The position numbers and the translations under genes were made by a program. The notes beneath the pieces are model-generated. The model was not told the origin of the DNA and did not search any database. It saw only the letters and a program-made list of their open reading frames with translations. DNA of 64,000 nt from Leucobacter tardus (GTDB lineage Bacteria > Actinomycetota > Actinomycetes > Actinomycetales > Microbacteriaceae). Positions 46,195-56,681 of this stretch are shown here, in pieces (position 1 is the first letter of the stretch; each line of letters opens with the position of its first letter). The stretch covers positions 248,001 through 312,000 of the forward strand of contig NZ_JAGFBF010000005.1 of the NCBI RefSeq assembly GCF_017583045.1. The letters are read 5' to 3'.

Positions 46195-48159
46195 TCACGC
46201 CGCATGCACCCAGGGTCGCCTGGCCGGGTCGTGCTCGGCGGCGCGGAGCACTTCGCGGGTGACGGCGGCGATCTCGCCCTCGCCGAGCACGAAGAAGCGC
46301 AGACCCTCGAGAATGGGATTGCCCTCGGTCCAGTGGAAGAACAGATGCGGCTCGCGTCCCGATTGGTCCCGCAGGCTCAGCGCGACGGCGGCGAGAGCAT
46401 TCGGCACGGTCGGCCCGTTCACCTCGAGTACCGGGAAGCCGTGACGCTGCGTGCCGCTCACCTGCAGCTCCTCCTCGAACTCCGAGCTGTCGGTCACCGA
46501 TACCTCCAGGAAGATCGCACCGTCGGTGCAGAGACCGTGGGCGGCCTGAGCGTGCCGGAGCTTCGCCCGGTACCGTTCGGCGGAGCAGTCGCGGGGATCG
46601 TGCGCGATGAGCAGGAGAGGCCGGTCGGTCGGAGCCGCGACCATCGCGTTCGCGACGTCGTCGAGATGCACGGCGGTCGCGCGGAGCTCCGTCGACCTCG
46701 CGATGCGGGATACCGCACTGACGATGAGGATCCCGCCGACGAAGCACGCCGCGACCTTGATCCCATCCGGCCGCTCCACAATGTTCGCACCGGCGGTGTA
46801 GGCGAACACCGCGGTGATCCCGGCGTACACCCGCGTCGCCACCCGTTGACCCGCGCGATGCGCGGAGACGGTGACCGCGAGGGCCGCGGAGCAGATGAGC
46901 ACGAGCACGCCGGTGGCGTATGCACCGCCCTGCGCCTCGACGCTTCCGCCGAAGGCGAGCGTCACCACGATGGCGACGCCGAGCAGAACGAGTACGAGCG
47001 GACGCGTCGCGCGGGTCCATGCCGGCGCCATCCCGTAGTGCGGCAGATACCGGCCGACGACATTGATGAGGCCGGCGAGCGCGGACGCGCCGGCGAACCA
47101 GAGGATGGCGATCGTGGTGGCATCGTAGACGCTGCCGAATCCTTCACCCAAGTATTCGTGCGCGAGGTAGGCCAGGGCGCGGCCGTGCGCTTCGCCCTCG
47201 GGGCCGAATGCGCTCGCCGGGATCAGCGTGACCGTTACGAGCGACGACGTGATCAGGAAGACGCTCATGATCGCGGCAGACGTGGCCAGGAGCTTGCGCG
47301 CCCCCGCGATGCGGTTCCCGCGGATCTGCGGCATCACGGCGACCCCCGTCTCGAACCCCGACAGTCCGAGGGCGAGTTTCGGGAAGACGAGCAGGGCGAT
47401 CGCGACGACCAACCAGGGGTCGCCGTGCTGGGTCGTGAGCGCGCCCCACCAGTCGGTCACGATCGGCGGATCGTCCACCAGGCGGCCGAGCGACACGGCG
47501 ATGACCACGGCGTTCAGCGCGAGGAACCCCGCGACCAGTACGGATGCGAGTCGGATCGCCTCGGAGAAGCCGCGCAGAAAGACCAGCGCGAGGGCGAGCA
47601 GGAAGATGATCGTGATCCCGATCCCGATCGGACTCTCCCCCGCCGGGGTCGTTCCGGAGTCCGCGGTGCCGAGCGCTCGCGCGACCGCAGGGTTCTCGAC
47701 GAGGTGAGCCGTGGCGTCGGCGGCGGACAGCGTCATGGTGATCATGAAGTCCGTGGCGACGAAACCGAGGAGCACCAACACGATGAGCTTGCCGCGCCAG
47801 TGCGGGAAGAGGGAGGCGAGCATGGCGAGGGAGCCGGTGCCGTGCGGGCTCTCCCGAGCGACGCGCCGGTACACCGGGAGCGCGCCGCAGAGCGTCACGA
47901 GGACCAGCACGAGCGTGGCGACCGGCGCGATCGCTCCGGCCGCGACGGCCGCCAGGGCGGGTTGATAGCCGAGGGTGGAGAAGTAGTCCACTCCCGTGAG
48001 GCACATGACCTGCCACCACGGACGGCCCTGGTCGGGCCGGGGGCGCCCGTGCGGCCCGGTGTGGCTGCCGGGATCCTCAACGGTCGACGCGAGCAGCCAG
48101 CGTCGCAGCGACCCCACAGGTGCCGGTGCAGTCCCGGCGACGACCTCACTCCTGATCAC
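46195..48159 (-). CDS. APC-superfamily permease with large cytosolic tail
   Basis: A 654-residue membrane transporter. About twelve spans fill residues 45-500, beginning VMCLTGVDYFSTLGYQPALA, the usual first helix of amino acid/polyamine/cation permeases. The last 170-odd residues are soluble, with LLLIAHDPRDCSAERYRAKL and FLEVSVTDSSEFEEELQV, resembling the C-terminal domain of some potassium or amino acid permeases. The transported solute is unknown. GTG 48159 lies 6 nt after a TACCGT box. Confidence 0.82.
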   Translation of the reverse strand: MIRSEVVAGTAPAPVGSLRRWLLASTVEDPGSHTGPHGRPRPDQGRPWWQVMCLTGVDYFSTLGYQPALAAVAAGAIAPVATLVLVLVTLCGALPVYRRVARESPHGTGSLAMLASLFPHWRGKLIVLVLLGFVATDFMITMTLSAADATAHLVENPAVARALGTADSGTTPAGESPIGIGITIIFLLALALVFLRGFSEAIRLASVLVAGFLALNAVVIAVSLGRLVDDPPIVTDWWGALTTQHGDPWLVVAIALLVFPKLALGLSGFETGVAVMPQIRGNRIAGARKLLATSAAIMSVFLITSSLVTVTLIPASAFGPEGEAHGRALAYLAHEYLGEGFGSVYDATTIAILWFAGASALAGLINVVGRYLPHYGMAPAWTRATRPLVLVLLGVAIVVTLAFGGSVEAQGGAYATGVLVLICSAALAVTVSAHRAGQRVATRVYAGITAVFAYTAGANIVERPDGIKVAACFVGGILIVSAVSRIARSTELRATAVHLDDVANAMVAAPTDRPLLLIAHDPRDCSAERYRAKLRHAQAAHGLCTDGAIFLEVSVTDSSEFEEELQVSGTQRHGFPVLEVNGPTVPNALAAVALSLRDQSGREPHLFFHWTEGNPILEGLRFFVLGEGEIAAVTREVLRAAEHDPARRPWVHAA

Positions 48160-48165
48160 AGCGAT

Positions 48166-48171
48166 ACGGTA
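48166..48171 (-). promoter_or_regulatory. -10 box TACCGT, leaderless start of permease gene
   Basis: TACCGT on the minus strand ends 6 nt before GTG 48159. Confidence 0.55.
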
Positions 48172-48280
48172 CGCCCGCCACGAGCAGACGGACCCGGAGG
48201 GTGCCGAGAGACCAGCGGACTCTCAGTCGGTATTCAGGAACCGGATCGGACGATCGCGGTCGCCTCGGACCAAAAGATGG

Positions 48281-49213
48281 TCAGAACGGGAGCAGCGGGT
48301 CCACGGCGATGGCGATCGACAGGATCGAGAGGTACGAGATGGAGCCGTGGAAGACCTGCATCGGCTTCCCCTCGCGTCCGCGGATCGCACTGCCGTACAG
48401 CCGGTGCGCCTGCAGGATGAAGTAGCCGCCCGAGAGCACGGCGACGATGGTGTAGATCCACCCGATGCCCGCGGCGGGGATGAGCAGCAGGCTGGATGCG
48501 ACCGTCGCCCACGCGTAGAGGATGATCTGCAGCCCGACCGTCACACGGCCCCGGACCACGCCGAGCATCGGCACGCCCGCCGCCGCGTAGTCTTCGCGGT
48601 AGCGCATTGACAGCGGCCAGTAATGAGCGGGCGTCCAGAGGAAGATGATGAGGAAGAACGCCCATGCCGGCCAGCCGACGTCACCGGTCACGGCGGCCCA
48701 CCCGATGAGCACCGGGAAGCACCCGGCGATGCCGCCCCAGATGATGTTCTGCTCGCTGTGCCGCTTGAGCAGCACCGTGTACACCACGACGTAGAAGAAG
48801 ATCGCGGCTGCAGAGAGGGCTGCCGCGACCCAGTTCGTCGTGGCGTACAACCACACGATGGACGCGGCGCCGAGCACCCAGGCGAACACCAGGGCGCTGC
48901 GGTCGGAGATCTCCCCGGTGACCAGCGGGCGATTCTTGGTGCGACGCATCTTGCGGTCCATGTCGCGGTCGAGGTAGCAGTTGAACGCGCCGGCCGACCC
49001 TGCGCTCATCGCGCCGCCGATGAGCGTCGCGACGACGAGCCAGAGATTCGGCAGGCCCTGCTGGGCGAGGATCATGGCCGGCACCGTGACGACGAGCAGC
49101 AACTCCATGACGCGCGGTTTCGTGAGAGCCACGTACGCCTTCAGCGTGCGGCCGAAGGTCGGACGGGCGGGTGTCGCGCGTACCGGAGACGAGGTGGGAA
49201 TCTCAGTGGACAT
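48281..49213 (-). CDS. ctaB: Protohaem IX farnesyltransferase (haem O synthase)
   Basis: Adds the farnesyl tail to protohaem, making haem O for CtaA. The 310 residues have about nine spans and the two prenyltransferase metal motifs: [12 protein letters not shown] and [17 protein letters not shown] 49213 is chosen over the adjacent ATG 49216 because a TAGTAT box ends 7 nt before it. It is divergent from the tkt operon, an arrangement I recall as frequent in actinobacteria. Confidence 0.95.
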   Translation of the reverse strand: MSTEIPTSSPVRATPARPTFGRTLKAYVALTKPRVMELLLVVTVPAMILAQQGLPNLWLVVATLIGGAMSAGSAGAFNCYLDRDMDRKMRRTKNRPLVTGEISDRSALVFAWVLGAASIVWLYATTNWVAAALSAAAIFFYVVVYTVLLKRHSEQNIIWGGIAGCFPVLIGWAAVTGDVGWPAWAFFLIIFLWTPAHYWPLSMRYREDYAAAGVPMLGVVRGRVTVGLQIILYAWATVASSLLLIPAAGIGWIYTIVAVLSGGYFILQAHRLYGSAIRGREGKPMQVFHGSISYLSILSIAIAVDPLLPF

Positions 49214-49220
49214 CATGTCT

Positions 49221-49226
49221 ATACTA
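49221..49226 (-). promoter_or_regulatory. -10 box TAGTAT, leaderless start of ctaB
   Basis: TAGTAT on the minus strand ends 7 nt before ATG 49213, and 13 bp separate it from the tkt -10 box on plus. Confidence 0.7.
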
Positions 49227-49239
49227 CCGTGCTCCCCTG

Positions 49240-49245
49240 TAGGCT
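49240..49245 (+). promoter_or_regulatory. -10 box TAGGCT of the pentose phosphate operon
   Basis: TAGGCT would start transcription near 49252, about 45 nt before the chosen TTG 49297. GTG 49255, 9 nt after the box, is a possible leaderless alternative start for tkt. Confidence 0.55.
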
Positions 49246-49296
49246 GGACAGGGTGTGCACCGCGGCGGTGCGTACCGAGCGAGAGAGGCTGGGCTA

Positions 49297-51399
49297 TTGG
49301 CAATCGACCTGCAGTGGAATGAGCTGGACGACCGGGCCGTCGACACGGCGCGAGTACTCGCGGCTGACGCGGTGGAGAAGGTCGGCAACGGCCACCCCGG
49401 AACCGCGATCAGCCTGGCACCGGTGTCGTATCTGCTCCACCAGAAGGTGATGCGCCACGATCCGTCCGACCACGGGTGGATCGGACGAGACCGCTTCATC
49501 CTGTCCGCCGGTCATTCGTCGCTCACGCAGTACGTGCAGCTCTACCTCGGCGGCTACGGCCTCGAGCTCTCCGATCTCGAGGCGCTGCGTACCTGGGGCT
49601 CCAAGACCCCCGGACATCCCGAGTACGGGCATACCCCCGGTGTCGAGATCACCACCGGTCCCCTGGGTCAGGGACTCGCATCCGCCGTCGGCTTCGCCTA
49701 CGCGGCGCGTTACGAGCGCGGTCTGTTCGATCCCGAGGCGGCGCCGGGTGCGAGCCCCTTCGATCACCGGATCTACGTGATCGCGAGCGACGGCGATCTG
49801 CAAGAGGGGGTGACGAGCGAAGCGTCCTCGCTCGCCGGCCATCAGGAACTCGGCAACCTGATCGCGATCTACGATGCGAACCAGATCTCCATCGAGGACG
49901 ACACCGACATCTCCTTCACTGAAGACGTCGCGGCCCGCTACGCGGCGTACGGGTGGCAGGTCATCACCGTCGACTGGAAGCGGACGGGCGAGTACGTCGA
50001 AGATCTCGCCGAGCTCACGACGGCGATCCAGTCCGCTCAGGACGAGACGTCGAAGCCGTCGCTCATCGTGCTGAAGACGATCATCGGCTGGCCGAGCCCC
50101 GGCAAGCAGAACACCGGTGGCATCCACGGGGCGAAGCTCGGCACCGACGAGCTCGCGGCGCTGAAGGAGCGACTCGGGTTCGATCCCGAGCAGCACTTCG
50201 CGGTGGACGACGAGGTGCTCGCCCACACGCGTCAGGCCGTCGACCGCGGCCGAGCGGCACGTACGGCATGGCAGTCCGACTTCGACGCGTGGGCCGAGCG
50301 CGAGCCCGCGCGAAAGGTGCTGCTCGATCGACTGGAGTCCGGCGAACTCCCCGAAGGCTTCGCCGACGCGCTCCCGACCTTCGAACCCGGTTCGAGCGTC
50401 GCGACCCGTGCCGCGAGCGGCAAGGTGCTGGCGGGCCTCGGGCCGGTCATGCCCGAGCTGTGGGGCGGTTCCGCCGATCTCGCGGGCTCCAACAACACGA
50501 CGATCCCCGACGTGCCGTCGTTCGTCCCGGTCGAGCGCTCCACCTCGTCGTGGCAGGGCAACCCGTACGGCCGGGTGCTGCACTTCGGCATTCGCGAGCA
50601 CGCGATGGGGTCGATCCTCAACGGCATCCAGTTGCACGGCAAGACGCGTGCGTACGGCGGCACCTTCCTGATCTTCAGCGACTACATGCGTCCGGCGGTC
50701 CGCCTGGCCGCACTGATGAACATCCCGAGCATCTTCGTCTGGACCCACGACTCGGTCGCCCTCGGCGAGGACGGCCCGACGCATCAGCCGATCGAGCAGC
50801 TCGCGTCGCTTCGGGCGATCCCGAACCTGTCGGTGGTGCGCCCGGCAGACGCGACCGAGGTCGCCGTGGCGTGGAGCGAGCTGCTCACCCGTCGAGGCGG
50901 CCCCGCGGGGCTCGCGCTCACGCGGCAGAACGTTCCGGTCTTCCCGAGGGTCGACGGGCCCGAATCTTCGGACGGCAGCGAGGCGCTCGCCTCTGCTGAG
51001 GGCGTCCGCCGTGGAGCGTATGTGCTCGCCGACTCCCCCACCGACGCGCTCGACCTGGTCATTCTGGCCACGGGCTCCGAGGTCCAGCTCGCCGTCGAAG
51101 CGCGGGCCCAGCTCGCCGCAGAAGGTGTGGGCGCCCGCGTCGTGTCCGTCCCCTGCCTCGAATGGTTCGACGAGCAGTCGCCCGAGTACCGCGAGAGCGT
51201 GCTCCCGTCAGAGGTGACCGCGCGCGTGAGCGTCGAGGCGGGCCTGTCGCTCAGCTGGGACCGCTACCTCGGCGACCGCGGGCGAGCGGTCTCCATCGAG
51301 CACTTCGGAGCGTCCGCGGACTATCAGACCCTGTTCCGCGAGTTCGGCATCACGACAGACGCCGTGGTGGCCGCAGCACGGCAGACGCTCGACGCCTGA
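49297..51399 (+). CDS. tkt: Transketolase
   Basis: Thiamine diphosphate enzyme moving two-carbon units in the pentose phosphate pathway. The 700 residues include [13 protein letters not shown] (active-site His), the cofactor motif [18 protein letters not shown], and the catalytic Glu in [12 protein letters not shown] 49297 is chosen for AGAGAGG upstream and a family-like N-terminus ([18 protein letters not shown]); GTG 49255 would add 14 atypical residues. First gene of tkt-tal-pgi-zwf-opcA-pgl. Confidence 0.95.
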   Translation: MAIDLQWNELDDRAVDTARVLAADAVEKVGNGHPGTAISLAPVSYLLHQKVMRHDPSDHGWIGRDRFILSAGHSSLTQYVQLYLGGYGLELSDLEALRTWGSKTPGHPEYGHTPGVEITTGPLGQGLASAVGFAYAARYERGLFDPEAAPGASPFDHRIYVIASDGDLQEGVTSEASSLAGHQELGNLIAIYDANQISIEDDTDISFTEDVAARYAAYGWQVITVDWKRTGEYVEDLAELTTAIQSAQDETSKPSLIVLKTIIGWPSPGKQNTGGIHGAKLGTDELAALKERLGFDPEQHFAVDDEVLAHTRQAVDRGRAARTAWQSDFDAWAEREPARKVLLDRLESGELPEGFADALPTFEPGSSVATRAASGKVLAGLGPVMPELWGGSADLAGSNNTTIPDVPSFVPVERSTSSWQGNPYGRVLHFGIREHAMGSILNGIQLHGKTRAYGGTFLIFSDYMRPAVRLAALMNIPSIFVWTHDSVALGEDGPTHQPIEQLASLRAIPNLSVVRPADATEVAVAWSELLTRRGGPAGLALTRQNVPVFPRVDGPESSDGSEALASAEGVRRGAYVLADSPTDALDLVILATGSEVQLAVEARAQLAAEGVGARVVSVPCLEWFDEQSPEYRESVLPSEVTARVSVEAGLSLSWDRYLGDRGRAVSIEHFGASADYQTLFREFGITTDAVVAAARQTLDA

Positions 51400-51458
51400 C
51401 GGTGTCCGCGCCGGCCATACCCACGCAATCGAGACACCCGCAATCGAAAGGTGAGCAT

Positions 51459-52565
51459 ATGACCTCCCCGACCGCAGCGCTCGGCGCCGCCGGCGTCAGC
51501 ATCTGGCTCGACGACCTCTCCGCGAGCCGAATCTCCTCCGGCAATCTTCGTACGCTGCTCGCCGAACGCAACGTCGTCGGCGTCACCACGAATCCGACGA
51601 TCTTCGCCGGCGCTATCGGGCGCGGAGAAGGCTACGAGGAGCGGATCGCCGACTGCGCGTCTCGCGGACTCGACGCCGCCGACACCGTCATCGAGCTCAC
51701 GACGAACGATGTGTCCCAGGCCTGCGACCTGCTGGCCGACGTGTACGCGGACACCGATGGGCGCGACGGGCGGGTGTCGATCGAGGTCGAGCCGGGGCTC
51801 GCGCGCGATGCCGAGGGCACCGCCGCCGAAGCCCGTCGTCTCTGGGATCGCGTCGACCGTCCGAACGCGATGATCAAGATTCCCGCGACTGAGGAGGGCC
51901 TGGCGGCGATCACGGAGACGATCGCCGCGGGCATCAGCGTGAACGTCACGTTGATCTTCAGCCTCGAGCGCTACCGTCAGGTGATCAACGCGTACCTGAC
52001 CGGTCTCGAGCGAGCAAGGTCGGCCGGCATCGATCTCCGGACGATCCACTCCGTCGCCTCCTTCTTCGTCTCCCGTGTGGACACCGAGATCGATGGACGA
52101 CTCGCGGCGATTGGCTCCGATGAGGCGCTGGCGCTGCGCGGGCAGGCCGCTATCGCAAACGCGCGGCTCGCCTACGAGGTGTTCGAGCAGGCCTTCGACA
52201 CTGAGCGCGCACGACTGCTCCTCGAGCAGGGAGCTCAGCCGCAGCGCCCCCTCTGGGCCTCGACAGGCGTGAAGGATCCGTCGCTCCCCGACACCCTGTA
52301 CGTGACCGAACTCGTCGCCCCTGGAGTGGTGAACACCATGCCCGAGGCGACGCTCGAGGCGACGTTCGATCACGCCGAGGTCACCGGCGACACCGTGCGC
52401 GGCCAGTACCGCGAGTCGGATCGCGTGCTGAGCGCGATCGACAGCCTCGGTATCGACTACGTCGAGGTCGTGACGAAGCTCGAGAAGGAGGGGCTGCAGA
52501 AGTTCGACGCCTCCTGGGACGAACTGCTCGCCACCGTCGACGATGCGCTGAGGGCCGCGCGATGA
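51459..52565 (+). CDS. tal: Transaldolase
   Basis: Moves a dihydroxyacetone unit between sugar phosphates. The 368 residues form a barrel with [13 protein letters not shown], the Schiff-base Lys in [12 protein letters not shown] and [11 protein letters not shown], typical of the longer actinobacterial type. ATG 51459 follows GAAAGG by about 7 nt. Its stop overlaps the pgi start by 4 bases. Confidence 0.95.
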   Translation: MTSPTAALGAAGVSIWLDDLSASRISSGNLRTLLAERNVVGVTTNPTIFAGAIGRGEGYEERIADCASRGLDAADTVIELTTNDVSQACDLLADVYADTDGRDGRVSIEVEPGLARDAEGTAAEARRLWDRVDRPNAMIKIPATEEGLAAITETIAAGISVNVTLIFSLERYRQVINAYLTGLERARSAGIDLRTIHSVASFFVSRVDTEIDGRLAAIGSDEALALRGQAAIANARLAYEVFEQAFDTERARLLLEQGAQPQRPLWASTGVKDPSLPDTLYVTELVAPGVVNTMPEATLEATFDHAEVTGDTVRGQYRESDRVLSAIDSLGIDYVEVVTKLEKEGLQKFDASWDELLATVDDALRAAR

Positions 52566-54181
52566 CGATCGAGGTGCGGACCCCGCGCGGTGGTGCAGCG
52601 GTCGATCGCGTCGTCGAGCAGCTCGTGGGCGAGCGCGTCGCGAGCCGGATCTTCGCGCAGGATGCGACGCTCTGGGGTGCGGACGCCGAAGCGGAGGCGC
52701 AGATCAGACTCGGGTGGACCGACGTCTTCGACGGGGCGGATGCCCTGATCTCCGAGGCGCTCGACTTCCGCTCGCAGCTGGCTGCGGCCGGTGTCGACCG
52801 CATCGTGCTCTGCGGCATGGGAGGGTCGAGCCTCGCTCCTGAGGTCATGACCCGGGCGGCCCAGGTTCGTCTCGTCGTCCTCGACTCCACCCACCCGGTA
52901 CAGGTGAGGCGCGCCGTGGAGACGGACCTGCAGCGCACCGCTGTCGTCGTGAGCTCCAAGTCGGGTTCGACCATCGAGACGCGCAGCCATCTCGCGGTCT
53001 TCGAACGCGCCTTCGCGGACGCGGGCATCGACCCGGCGGACCGCATCGCCGTGGTGACGGATCCCGGATCAGCTCTCGAGTCGCACGCGCGTGAACGAGG
53101 CGAGCGGGTGTTCCTCGCCGATCCTCACGTCGGAGGCCGCTATTCGGCGCTCACCGCGTTCGGGTTGGTGCCCAGCGCACTCGCCGGTGCCGATGTCGAG
53201 ACCATCGTCGCCGATGCCGGTGCCGCCGTGCAGACCGTCGCTGCAGACGACGCCGGGAACCCCGCCCTCCGTCTGGCGGCCGCCCTCGCGCAGTTGACTC
53301 CCGAGATCATCACGACCGCAGTCGCCGAGATGGCGCACGGATCCGCCTGGGGACTGGCGGACTGGATCGAGCAGCTCATTGCCGAGTCGACGGGTAAGAA
53401 CGGCCGTGGTCTCCTCCCCATCGCCGTTCGCGCGGAGGACCCGGAGGTCGACTCCTCGTATTCCGGACCGGTGCCGCTCACGCTCGTGGGGCCGCGCGGT
53501 TCGGCAGCGTCGGCGCCCGAGCGCGCGGTCGTGGTGACCGCACCCCTCGGAGCTCAGCTGCTCATTTGGGAGGTCGCGACGGCGGTACTCGGCCGCCTGC
53601 TCGCGATCGATCCCTTTGACCAGCCGGATGTGGAGTCCGCGAAGGTCGCTGCTCGCGAGGTCATGGGCGCGTCCGCCGGGAGCGCGCCCGCCATCGGCAC
53701 GCTGTCGAGCGGCAGCCCGGTGTCGCTGCTGGCCGCCCCGTCGGGGTCCGTGCTGACCAACGCCGCGAGCCTGCTCGCAGCGCTTCGGGAGACGGTCGGG
53801 CCCGAGGACTATCTCGTCGTTCAGGCCTACCTGGACCGTGAGGGTCCGGCTGCGGCGCCCCTCGCCGACCTGCGTGCGCGGCTCGCCGCTGCCCTCGGCG
53901 TACCCGTGGCGCTCGGGTTCGGGCCGCGCTACCTGCACTCCACCGGACAGTTCCACAAGGGCGGTCCGCGTCGCGGGGTCTTCGTGCAGGTGCTCGACGA
54001 CGCCTCACCCGATCTCGAGATCCCCGGTGCGGAGGGTGGATTCGCCGCACTCCTCTCGGCGCAGGCGCAGGGCGATCGAGAAGTCCTCGCCGGTGCCGGA
54101 CGACCGGTGTTCGCGCTCAGGGCAGCGGACCCGGCGGAGCTCGTGAACGAGCTGCTCAGCGCGGGTGTGACCGGGGCATGA
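52562..54181 (+). CDS. pgi: Glucose-6-phosphate isomerase
   Basis: Interconverts glucose 6-phosphate and fructose 6-phosphate. The 539 residues carry two SIS domains ([28 protein letters not shown]) and the signatures [13 protein letters not shown] and [15 protein letters not shown]. It looks like the isomerase half of the fused transaldolase-isomerase enzymes known from some other bacteria, here as a separate gene overlapping tal and zwf by 4 bases each. Confidence 0.93.
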   Translation: MTIEVRTPRGGAAVDRVVEQLVGERVASRIFAQDATLWGADAEAEAQIRLGWTDVFDGADALISEALDFRSQLAAAGVDRIVLCGMGGSSLAPEVMTRAAQVRLVVLDSTHPVQVRRAVETDLQRTAVVVSSKSGSTIETRSHLAVFERAFADAGIDPADRIAVVTDPGSALESHARERGERVFLADPHVGGRYSALTAFGLVPSALAGADVETIVADAGAAVQTVAADDAGNPALRLAAALAQLTPEIITTAVAEMAHGSAWGLADWIEQLIAESTGKNGRGLLPIAVRAEDPEVDSSYSGPVPLTLVGPRGSAASAPERAVVVTAPLGAQLLIWEVATAVLGRLLAIDPFDQPDVESAKVAAREVMGASAGSAPAIGTLSSGSPVSLLAAPSGSVLTNAASLLAALRETVGPEDYLVVQAYLDREGPAAAPLADLRARLAAALGVPVALGFGPRYLHSTGQFHKGGPRRGVFVQVLDDASPDLEIPGAEGGFAALLSAQAQGDREVLAGAGRPVFALRAADPAELVNELLSAGVTGA

Positions 54182-55695
54182 GCGAGGCCGTCAACCCGCT
54201 GCGGTCGTCCGACGACGGCCGGCTCGCTCGAGTCGCCGGGCCGAGCGCGCTGGTGCTGTTCGGGGTGACGGGCGACCTGGCCCGGAAGAAACTGCTTCCT
54301 GCCATCTATGATCTCGCGAACCGGGGTCTCATGCCTCCGGGGTTCGCGCTCGTCGGATTCGGGCGCCGCAGCTGGAGCGATGCCGATTTCGTCGAAGTCG
54401 TACGCGAGGCAGTGGATGCGCATGCGAGGACCCCGTTCGATGCGGATGTGTGGGAGCAGTTCCGCACCGGTATCCGGTTCGTCAGCGGCGCGTTCGACGA
54501 TGCCGATGCGTACGAGCGATTGAGCGACACGCTCGCTGAACTCGCGCGTGACCGCGGCACGGAGGGCAACGCTGCGTTCTATCTCTCGATCCCGCCGCGT
54601 TCGTTCCAGACCGTGAGCGCGCATCTGCGCGATGCGGGCCTCGCGACATCGGAGGACGCTTCTTGGCGTCGCGTCGTGATCGAGAAGCCGTTCGGGCACG
54701 ATCTGGAGAGCGCCCGCGAGCTCGGCGCCGCGATCGACGACGTGTTCCCGCCCGAGCACGTCTTCCGGATCGACCACTACCTCGGCAAGGAAACGGTGCA
54801 GAATATTCTCGCGCTGCGTTTCGCCAATGTGCTCTACGAACCCATCTGGAACGCGTCGTACATCGATCACGTGCAGATCACCATGGCCGAGGACATCGGC
54901 GTGGCAGGGCGCGCCGGGTACTACGACGGGATCGGAGCCGCGCGCGACGTCATCCAGAACCACCTGCTGCAGCTCCTCGCGCTCACCGCGATGGAACGCC
55001 CGGCGTCGGCAGACCCCGATGATCTGCGCGCCGCGAAGGAGGATGTGCTCGCCGCAGTGCACGTCCCCGACGATCTCGCCAGCACGACTGCGCGGGGGCA
55101 GTACAGCGGGGGGTGGCAGGGAGGCCGGGAAGTCACCGGGTTCCTGGATGAGGACGGCATGGCGCCCGACTCGCGCACCGAGACGTTCGCCGCCATCACG
55201 CTCAGCGTCGACACGGACCGTTGGCGTGGTGTCCCGTTCTACCTGCGTACGGGGAAGCGCCTGGCACGACGCGTGACGGAGATCGCCGTCGTCTTCAAGA
55301 AGTCTGCTGCGCCGCTCGGCGAGCGGGACGACATCGGCGCGAATGCACTCGTCATACGCGTGCAACCCGATGAAGGCGTCACGATCCGATTCAATTCGAA
55401 GGTTCCCGGGCCGGGCCGGGATACTCGCGAGGTCACGATGGATTTCGGTTATTCGCACGCGTTCACCGAGGCGAGCCCCGAGGCCTACGAGCGCTTGATC
55501 CTCGATGTGCTGCTGGGCGACCCGCCGTTGTTCCCCGGCCAGCGCGAGGTCGAACTGTCCTGGCGCATTCTCGACCCGATCGTCGCAGGGTGGCAGTCCG
55601 CTGGAGCCCCCGAGCAGTACTCCCCCGGTCGCTGGGGGCCGCCGGGCGCGGAACGGATGCTGAGCCGTGATGGCCGGAGCTGGAGGCAACCGTGA
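54178..55695 (+). CDS. zwf: Glucose-6-phosphate 1-dehydrogenase
   Basis: Oxidises glucose 6-phosphate to the lactone and makes NADPH. The 505 residues have the dinucleotide motif FGVTGDLARKKLLPA, the catalytic block RIDHYLGKETVQN and YYDGIGAARDVIQNH. Full family length. Overlaps pgi (ATGA) and opcA (GTGA), so the three are tightly coupled. Confidence 0.97.
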   Translation: MSEAVNPLRSSDDGRLARVAGPSALVLFGVTGDLARKKLLPAIYDLANRGLMPPGFALVGFGRRSWSDADFVEVVREAVDAHARTPFDADVWEQFRTGIRFVSGAFDDADAYERLSDTLAELARDRGTEGNAAFYLSIPPRSFQTVSAHLRDAGLATSEDASWRRVVIEKPFGHDLESARELGAAIDDVFPPEHVFRIDHYLGKETVQNILALRFANVLYEPIWNASYIDHVQITMAEDIGVAGRAGYYDGIGAARDVIQNHLLQLLALTAMERPASADPDDLRAAKEDVLAAVHVPDDLASTTARGQYSGGWQGGREVTGFLDEDGMAPDSRTETFAAITLSVDTDRWRGVPFYLRTGKRLARRVTEIAVVFKKSAAPLGERDDIGANALVIRVQPDEGVTIRFNSKVPGPGRDTREVTMDFGYSHAFTEASPEAYERLILDVLLGDPPLFPGQREVELSWRILDPIVAGWQSAGAPEQYSPGRWGPPGAERMLSRDGRSWRQP

Positions 55696-56681
55696 TCGTC
55701 GACCTGCCCGAGACCACCGTGAGCGGGATCAGCAAGCGACTTGTCCTGCTCCGCCGCGAAGGCGGAGCGACGACGCTCGGTCGCGTGCTTACACTCGTCA
55801 TCGTCGCCCCCTCGGATCGTGTGGAGGATGCGATCTCCGCCGCGAACGTGGCGTCGCGCGAGCACCCGATGCGCATCATCGCGCTCGCCGAGCCCACCGC
55901 GCACGCTGCGGCAGGGTCGGGCGGATCGTCGCGTCTCGATGGCCAGATCCGTGTGGGCGCCGACGCCGGTGCGGGTGACGTCATCGTGCTCCATCCCCAC
56001 GGCGACGCCGGCCGCGATCCCGATCAGCTGTTGAGCGGCCTGCTGCTCGCCGACGCCCCCGTGGTGGTCTGGTGGGCAGGTGAAGCGCCGCCGAGAGCAT
56101 CGGAGACGTCGCTCGGCCGTCTCGCGCAGCGACGCGTCGTCGACAGCGGGGGCGTGGGTGACGCGACCGCCCGGCTGCGGGCGACCTCGGCCTCGTACCG
56201 GCCGGGTGACACCGACCTGGCCTGGTCGCGCTTGACCCTCTGGCGTGCGCAGCTCGCCGCCGCGCTCGACAACGTGCCTGTCGGATCCGAGCGGCACGAC
56301 ATCACCGGCGCCACCGTGCGAGGCACTCCCCGATCGTCGTCGACGCTTCTCCTGGCCGCGTGGCTCCGCCTGCAACTGGGTGTTCCGGTGAGTCAGGAGG
56401 AGATGCCCGAGCAGGGACCCGACGCAGACCGTCGCGCCTGGGGCATCCACTCGGTGGAGATCCACACGTCCGCCGGCGATATCGCGATCGCACGGACCCG
56501 CGGCGTCTTCGCAGCGATCACCCAACCCGGGCATCCGCGTCTCGAGGTTCCGCTCCCCCGCCGCAGCGTGCCCGAGTGCCTCATCGAGGATCTCCGTCTC
56601 CTGCGACCCGATACGCTCTACGGTCGCGTGATCACCGAGGGCCTCCCCCTCCTCGACTCCGAATTCGGTGAGGAGCACTGA
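55692..56681 (+). CDS. opcA: Glucose-6-phosphate dehydrogenase assembly protein OpcA
   Basis: Actinobacterial and cyanobacterial partner that promotes assembly and redox control of Zwf. The 329 residues match the family in length and in blocks such as VVVWWAGEAPP and ARGTPRSSS-like phosphate loop ATVRGTPRSSSTLLLAAWL. GTG start overlaps the zwf stop. Always found next to zwf, as here. Confidence 0.92.
   Translation: MIVDLPETTVSGISKRLVLLRREGGATTLGRVLTLVIVAPSDRVEDAISAANVASREHPMRIIALAEPTAHAAAGSGGSSRLDGQIRVGADAGAGDVIVLHPHGDAGRDPDQLLSGLLLADAPVVVWWAGEAPPRASETSLGRLAQRRVVDSGGVGDATARLRATSASYRPGDTDLAWSRLTLWRAQLAAALDNVPVGSERHDITGATVRGTPRSSSTLLLAAWLRLQLGVPVSQEEMPEQGPDADRRAWGIHSVEIHTSAGDIAIARTRGVFAAITQPGHPRLEVPLPRRSVPECLIEDLRLLRPDTLYGRVITEGLPLLDSEFGEEH

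Noticed and set aside
46204-48420. Open frame of 738 codons on the plus strand opposite the APC permease gene
   Set aside because: Charged, repetitive translation antisense to a transporter with clear membrane spans; no start signal.
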